From a bacterium (GTDB lineage Bacteria; SZUA-79; Acidulodesulfobacterales; Acidulodesulfobacteraceae), in contig JAKAKF010000081.1 in the NCBI GenBank assembly GCA_021813595.1, positions 1-9,433 on the forward strand: a stretch of DNA of 9,433 bases. Direction: 5' to 3'. The position numbers were made by a program, and so were the translations under genes. Below, piece by piece: positions 6,182-9,433 of this stretch; position 1 is the first letter of the stretch; each line of letters begins with the position of its first letter. Below the pieces are notes generated by a model. The model was not told where the DNA came from and made no database searches. It was given only the letters and a program-made list of their open reading frames with translations.

Positions 6182-6628
6182 ATGCCCGTATATTCGGAAA
6201 AAGTAATGGATCACTTTCAGAATCCAAGAAACGTAGGAGAAATAGAAAACGCCGACGGCGTAGGCGAACTCGGAAATCCTACTTGCGGCGATATAATGAA
6301 AATATATATTAAAGTTAAGGACGACAAGATTGAAGACGTCAAATTTAAAACTTTCGGATGCGGAGCGGCTATAGCAACCAGTTCCATGGTAACGGAATTG
6401 GTAAAAGGCAAGACTCTCGAAGAAGCCGAAAAAATATCCAATGAAGCCGTAGCAGAAGCTTTGGACGGGCTTCCTCCGGTAAAGATGCACTGTTCAAATC
6501 TCGCCGCCGATGCGCTTCATCTTGCTATAGAAGATTATAAAGCCAGAAAAGAGGGCAAAGGACCTATAGGCAGGGTTGAAACGCCGGAACACGACGAAGA
6601 CGAACACGACCTGCTTGAACAGACGTAA
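6182..6628 (+). CDS. iscU: Fe-S cluster assembly scaffold IscU/NifU N-terminal type
   Basis: Scaffold on which a [2Fe-2S] cluster is built before transfer to apoproteins. The 148 residues show all cluster ligands: Cys35 in GNPTCGD with the conserved Asp37, Cys60 in FGCGAAIATSS, and Cys104 in PPVKMHCSNLA (99-109), the last being the HscA/partner-contact region. This is a stand-alone scaffold; the NifU central ferredoxin-like and C-terminal Nfu domains are absent. The C-terminus beyond about residue 125 extends into an acidic His/Asp/Glu tail (EHDEDEHD at 136-143) not needed for the fold, possibly metal-binding. It starts at ATG behind GGAGGT (6171-6176, 5-base spacer), with a leader of about 68 bases from the inferred promoter. 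It is the first gene of the unit with tusA and the desulfurase homologue. hscA, hscB and ferredoxin genes are not seen. Confidence 0.94.
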   Translation: MPVYSEKVMDHFQNPRNVGEIENADGVGELGNPTCGDIMKIYIKVKDDKIEDVKFKTFGCGAAIATSSMVTELVKGKTLEEAEKISNEAVAEALDGLPPVKMHCSNLAADALHLAIEDYKARKEGKGPIGRVETPEHDEDEHDLLEQT

Positions 6629-6700
6629 AACATAAAAATAGGAACCGTTTGTAAATTTTAAGCGTCAGGTAATATTATATATACGGGTGGTATAATAATT

Positions 6701-6925
6701 ATGGATTACGATTACGAACTCGATACTTTCGGTTTGATGTGTCCAATGCCGATTATGGAAGTTGCCGAGGAGTTTAAAAAAATACCGGACGGTTCGGTAT
6801 TAAAAGTCACGGCGTCCGACGAAGGTATCATAGAAGATTTAAAGAGTTACTGCAAAAAAACAGGGCATGAATTTCTGTCCTACGAAATTAATTTGCCCGA
6901 ATACGTAGTTTATGTTAAAAAATAA
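6701..6925 (+). CDS. tusA: TusA/SirA-family sulfur carrier protein
   Basis: A 74-residue protein of the TusA (SirA-like) family, which carries sulfur as a persulfide on one cysteine and hands it to tRNA thiolation, molybdenum cofactor or dissimilatory sulfur pathways. The signature CPMP, with Cys14 the persulfide carrier, lies in GLMCPMPIME. A second Cys, in KSYCKKTGHEFL, is in the place where TusA proteins have the less conserved helix-2 segment. ATG is preceded by GGGTGG (6685-6690, 10-base spacer), a moderate ribosome site. It sits 72 bases after iscU and 84 bases before the desulfurase homologue, which makes a role in moving sulfur between those two partners plausible. That role is an inference from order; TusA proteins also occur widely as orphans. 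Confidence 0.9.
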   Translation: MDYDYELDTFGLMCPMPIMEVAEEFKKIPDGSVLKVTASDEGIIEDLKSYCKKTGHEFLSYEINLPEYVVYVKK

Positions 6926-6999
6926 AGACGATAAGATAATATAAATAAAAAAATATCATAATATAATAATAATATAGTTTGCTGCATATTTTTAAATTT

Positions 7000-7004
7000 G
7001 GAGG
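7000..7004 (+). promoter_or_regulatory. Ribosome binding site deciding the GTG start of the desulfurase homologue
   Basis: GGAGG followed by CAAAA places the GTG at 7010 at ideal spacing. A TTG at 6998 in the same frame would make the ribosome site part of the coding region, so it is rejected. The stretch 6926-6999 is almost pure A/T and shows no other clear signal. Confidence 0.8.
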
Positions 7005-7009
7005 CAAAA

Positions 7010-8194
7010 GTGAAAATAATAAATTTCGACCATTTTGCTGCTACGAAAATGAGGCAGGAAGTAAAAGATGCAATGGAGCCTTACTTTATGTCCGAATACG
7101 GCAATCCTCAAAGCATTCACACCTTAGGCGACGAACCGAGGGAAGCATTATCTAAAGCCAGACTGCAGGCCGCCGAACTTTTAAATGCTTCAAGCAATGA
7201 AGTCATATTTACGGGGAGCGGTTCCGAATCGAACAACCTTGCAATAAAAGGAACGGCTTTCGCGAAAATGGATAAAGGCAAACATATAGTCGTTTCTAAA
7301 ATAGAACATTTCAGCGTTTTAAATTCCGTTAAATCTTTAGCAAAACTGGGTTTCGAGTTCACCGAAGTTCCCGTCGACAAATACGGTTCGGTCGATCCGC
7401 AGGAAGTTAAAAACGCTTTAAGAAAAGATACGATATTAGTAAGTATCGGACAGGCATCTAACGAGATAGGAACTATTCAGGATATCAAGGAAATTTCAAA
7501 AATAGTCCATGAGAACTCCGCTGCGTATATGCATACAGACGCAAATACTTCATGCGGTTTTACCGAAACCGACGTTAAGGAACTCGGCGTAGATATGCTT
7601 TCTGCCGCACCGCACAGATTTTACGGACCCAAAGGCGTCGGTCTTTTTTATCTTAAAAAAGGAATACGCATAATGCCTCTTATAGACGGGGGAATTCAGG
7701 AATTCGGCCGCAGGGCGGGTACAGAAAACGTGCCGGCCATTGCCGGAGCGGGAGTCGCATGCGAACTTGCCAAAAAAGAGCTGAAGGACAGGACGTCTTA
7801 TCTTCTGCCGATTCAAAAAACCATCAAAGAAGGCGTGCTTAACAGCCTTGACGAAGTTTATTTAAACGGTCATCCGGAAAAAAGACTTCCAAACAATCTC
7901 AATTTTGTCGTAAAATACATAGAGGGCGAGTCGATGCTTATGTGGCTCAACAATAATGGGATTATGGTCGCTAGCGGTTCTGCATGCACGTCTAAAATAT
8001 TAAAATCTTCGCACGTATTAAGCGCAATCGGAGTCGACGCCGCTCTTGCTCAAGGCTCTCTTTTAATATCCCTCGGCGAGGACAATACCATAGAAGATGC
8101 GCAATATTTCGTAAAAGAACTTCCCTCCGTAGTTGAAAAATTAAGGAAAATGTCTCCTCTTTACGAAGAAGTTATGAGACAGAATAAAAAGTAA
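7010..8194 (+). CDS. iscS: Cysteine desulfurase homologue (IscS/NifS) lacking the PLP lysine
   Basis: Fold-type I aminotransferase class V protein, 394 residues, full length for IscS. Preserved landmarks are GNPQSIH (31-37), GSESNNLAIKG (71-81), His100 in KIEH (PLP stacking), NEIGTIQ (151-157), HTDA with Asp177 (PLP pyridine N), GRRAGTENVP (233-242) and catalytic Cys326 in ASGSACTS. Active-site positions that are normally fixed have changed. The Schiff-base lysine of the HK-x-YGPKG motif is Arg203 (HRFYGPKG; codon AGA at 7616-7618). The substrate-carboxylate arginine (E. coli Arg356) is Leu352, the PLP-contacting Gln183 equivalent is Thr180, and the phosphate-binding Ser203 equivalent is Ala200. 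The frame is intact and the rest well conserved, so it is not a decayed gene. Archaeoglobus fulgidus IscS, as I recall, likewise has no lysine (Asp) there and Leu for the arginine. With iscU and tusA upstream it is probably an IscU partner passing on sulfur from another source, rather than a normal PLP desulfurase. Confidence 0.88.
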   Translation: MKIINFDHFAATKMRQEVKDAMEPYFMSEYGNPQSIHTLGDEPREALSKARLQAAELLNASSNEVIFTGSGSESNNLAIKGTAFAKMDKGKHIVVSKIEHFSVLNSVKSLAKLGFEFTEVPVDKYGSVDPQEVKNALRKDTILVSIGQASNEIGTIQDIKEISKIVHENSAAYMHTDANTSCGFTETDVKELGVDMLSAAPHRFYGPKGVGLFYLKKGIRIMPLIDGGIQEFGRRAGTENVPAIAGAGVACELAKKELKDRTSYLLPIQKTIKEGVLNSLDEVYLNGHPEKRLPNNLNFVVKYIEGESMLMWLNNNGIMVASGSACTSKILKSSHVLSAIGVDAALAQGSLLISLGEDNTIEDAQYFVKELPSVVEKLRKMSPLYEEVMRQNKK

Positions 8195-8201
8195 AATATT
8201 G

Positions 8202-8207
8202 TATAAT
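8202..8207 (+). promoter_or_regulatory. Consensus -10 box just before tRNA-Val
   Basis: A perfect TATAAT ends 5 bases before the first base of the tRNA, inside the 18-base gap after the desulfurase stop. With usual spacing, transcription would begin at or within a base or two of the mature tRNA 5' end. No TTGACA-like -35 is visible 16-18 bases upstream (8178-8185 reads GACAGAAT). It may be a chance hit in AT-rich DNA, with the tRNA read through from the Fe-S operon. Confidence 0.4.
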
Positions 8208-8212
8208 AAACA

Positions 8213-8287
8213 GGGCGCGTAACTCAGGGGTAGAGTGTTACCTTCACACGGTAGAAGCCGCAGGTTCGAGACCTGCCGCGCCCACCA
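8213..8287 (+). tRNA. tRNA-Val (anticodon CAC)
   Basis: A complete cloverleaf, reading GTG codons. Acceptor GGGCGCG (8213-8219) pairs with CGCGCCC (8277-8283). The D stem is ACTC/GAGT with loop AGGGGTA. The anticodon stem is TTACC/GGTAG (one T-G pair at its base) with loop TTCACAC, anticodon CAC at 8245-8247. The variable loop is AAGCC, and the T stem is GCAGG/CCTGC with loop TTCGAGA. The discriminator A (8284) is followed by an encoded CCA (8285-8287). T8, A14, GG in the D loop and A21 are in place. The first D-stem pair is A-T instead of the usual G-C. The gene lies 18 bases after the desulfurase homologue; a short CGAGTTTTTCC follows it, without a hairpin of its own. Confidence 0.96.
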
Positions 8288-8428
8288 CGAGTTTTTCCTA
8301 CTAATTTCTTCCGCTTTATTGAACCGTTTTGATAATAAAAAATCAAACGTCAGCGTCTTCCTAAATGGAACGTTATAACTATGTTGATTAAAATTAGTTT
8401 AATGATATAATAAGAAATAATAAAAAAA

Positions 8429-8449
8429 TAATAAAAATAATTTTTATTA
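8429..8449 (+). repeat. A/T-only palindrome in the 206-base gap before the PAS-GAF gene
   Basis: Arms TAATAAAAAT and ATTTTTATTA flank one central A. The gap 8288-8493 has no gene I can support; it is strongly AT-rich, and this is its longest perfect palindrome. As an RNA hairpin it would be weak and is followed by CATATTTTATT, so a poor terminator or an operator are both possible. In such low-complexity DNA it may mean nothing. A smaller hairpin, TTTGAT (8328-8333) with ATCAAA (8342-8347), also lies in the gap. Confidence 0.3.
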
Positions 8450-8470
8450 CATATTTTATTGTGTTCTATT

Positions 8471-8486
8471 GTTAATTTTAATTAAC
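8471..8486 (+). repeat. Inverted repeat just upstream of the PAS-GAF gene
   Basis: GTTAATT (8471-8477) and AATTAAC (8480-8486) are perfect inverted arms two bases apart, ending 7 bases before the ATG at 8494. The position suits an operator or the 5' leader of the gene, where no Shine-Dalgarno sequence can be seen. A dimeric regulator could bind such a site, but none is identified. Confidence 0.35.
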
Positions 8487-8493
8487 GTAATTT

Positions 8494-9433
8494 ATGGAAA
8501 AAACGGAAAATTTTAACGTTAAAAACCTTAATGCCGCAGGATTTATCGAAGCATTGTTAAGCTCAAAGTCTCTCGGGGTTTTTATCTACCAGAAAGACTG
8601 CAAAATAATCCATTCAAACCAAGCGTTCAGGGAATTCATAGGCTATTCCGAAGACGAACTCAAGAACATAACGCCTTATGACATAATAGCCGATGAATAC
8701 AGAGCGGAAGTTAAAAAACTTAACGAAAGAAGAATAAACGGGGAAATTTTTGCCGCCGAGCAAATAAACCATATACACGTTACGAAAGAAGGCGAGTTCA
8801 AGCCTACCATAGTATTTGCATATACCGTACTTTATGACGGCAAACCTGCCGGACTGGTTATAGTGCAGGATGTTTCAAAGCAAAAAATGTACGACGGCTT
8901 GTTTCGTTCTTTTAAGTCGCTTCAAACTATGTATGCCACGCTGTCCGAAGTTAACCAGATTATAGTAAGGGCAAAAGACGAAAGTATTTTATTTTCCGAC
9001 ATATGTAAAAGAATAATTAACAGGGGATTATTCGTAGATTCTTTTATAGTTCTGTTTGACTCTGATCTTAATATAATATCCTCCTTTTATAACGAAAAAA
9101 GCGATTATTTAAAATTTCTGGAGGGGCATCTAAGTACCGACGAAGCTAAAAAAGGGCCGCTTATTACGTCTTTTACAAAATCAAAGATAATTATTAACAA
9201 CGATACTTTAAAAAATCCTTACGTCGAACCTTGGAAAGAAGAATTAGTAAAGAGGGGTTATCTTTCTAGCGCAGCCGTTCCCGTCGTAAAAAAAGGAAAA
9301 ACGATAGGCGTTCTTTCTTTATATGCAAACGAAAGAGAATTTTTTAAAAGAGAAACTTATAATCTGTTAAAAGAAATGATGACGGATATAAATTATGCCC
9401 TCGATAAAATAGAAGACGAAAAATGGCATTTTA
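8494..9433 (+). CDS. PAS-GAF sensory signalling protein, 3' end missing
   Basis: The first 313 residues of a cytoplasmic sensor protein; the reading frame is open to the window edge. A PAS domain spans about 18-131 (FIYQKDCKIIHSNQAFREF at 30-48, then GYSEDEL at 50-56, PYDII at 61-65, and VIVQDVSKQ at 122-130, the usual end of a PAS fold). A linker (about 132-150) leads to SEVNQIIVRAKDESILFSDI (151-170), a phrase typical of the start of GAF domains in PAS-GAF-GGDEF/EAL proteins and related kinases. The GAF domain runs to about 308 (AAVPVVKKGKTIGVLSLYA at 260-278). It has no signal peptide or membrane segment. The output domain is beyond the window: diguanylate cyclase, phosphodiesterase and histidine kinase are all possible. 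ATG 8494 is the earliest possible start, because TAA at 8488-8490 is in frame; no ribosome site precedes it. Confidence 0.85.
   Translation, partial: MEKTENFNVKNLNAAGFIEALLSSKSLGVFIYQKDCKIIHSNQAFREFIGYSEDELKNITPYDIIADEYRAEVKKLNERRINGEIFAAEQINHIHVTKEGEFKPTIVFAYTVLYDGKPAGLVIVQDVSKQKMYDGLFRSFKSLQTMYATLSEVNQIIVRAKDESILFSDICKRIINRGLFVDSFIVLFDSDLNIISSFYNEKSDYLKFLEGHLSTDEAKKGPLITSFTKSKIIINNDTLKNPYVEPWKEELVKRGYLSSAAVPVVKKGKTIGVLSLYANEREFFKRETYNLLKEMMTDINYALDKIEDEKWHF

Noticed and set aside
6998..7009. TTG 6998 as the start of the desulfurase homologue
   Set aside because: GGAGG at 7000-7004 is ideally spaced for GTG 7010 and would be inside the coding region if TTG were used.
7010..8194. Pseudogene call for the desulfurase homologue because of missing active-site residues
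   Set aside because: There is no frameshift or stop, length and most motifs are normal, the ribosome site is strong and the catalytic Cys is kept; the changes look like functional divergence.
8288..8493. A small gene in the gap between tRNA-Val and the PAS-GAF gene
   Set aside because: The sequence is AT-rich, with stops in all frames and no ribosome site before any short open frame.
1..9433. CRISPR arrays, insertion sequences, integrases, attachment sites
   Set aside because: No spaced direct-repeat series, no transposase or recombinase reading frame and no duplicated tRNA end were found; only the short repeats listed.

Overview
The window is AT-rich bacterial DNA, dense with genes all on the + strand, and cut through a gene at each end. 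Codons are A/T-ended (many ATA, AAA, TTT). GTG and TTG starts occur beside ATG, and several genes have clear GGAGG-type ribosome sites while others have none. Several genes have strong archaeal or anaerobe relatives: a pyruvoyl arginine decarboxylase, an archaeal-style agmatinase, an MJ1255-like glycosyltransferase and a Lys-less IscS. This suggests an anaerobic, possibly sulfidogenic bacterium of a little-cultivated lineage. The phylum cannot be fixed from sequence reading alone.

Region 1 (1-2143) is a polyamine cluster: spermidine synthase (5' end missing), agmatinase and pyruvoyl-dependent arginine decarboxylase. Together they convert arginine to agmatine, putrescine and spermidine. S-adenosylmethionine decarboxylase, which supplies the aminopropyl donor, is not in the window.

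Region 2 (2144-6064) opens with a 165-base intergenic stretch that holds a conspicuous GC-rich hairpin. It abuts the start of a four-gene envelope glycosylation block: a flippase-like UPF0104/LPG-synthase membrane protein, a GT-B glycosyltransferase of the MJ1255 type, a GT2 glycosyltransferase and a polyprenol-phosphate mannose synthase-like GT2. Both GT2 enzymes carry hydrophilic Asn/Lys/Asp-rich insertions.

Region 3 (6065-8287) is an Fe-S cluster and sulfur-transfer operon: IscU scaffold, TusA sulfur carrier and a cysteine desulfurase homologue, followed by tRNA-Val(CAC). A perfect 25-bp palindrome overlaps the -35 box of a good promoter upstream of iscU and matches the IscR type-1 operator. 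The desulfurase keeps its catalytic cysteine but lacks the PLP Schiff-base lysine (Arg instead) and the substrate-binding arginine (Leu instead). This is the most interesting observation in the window, because it points to cluster assembly fed by sulfide or by a TusA relay rather than by ordinary cysteine desulfuration.

Region 4 (8288-9433) is an AT-rich 206-base gap with small palindromes, then the 5' part of a PAS-GAF signalling protein that runs off the window.
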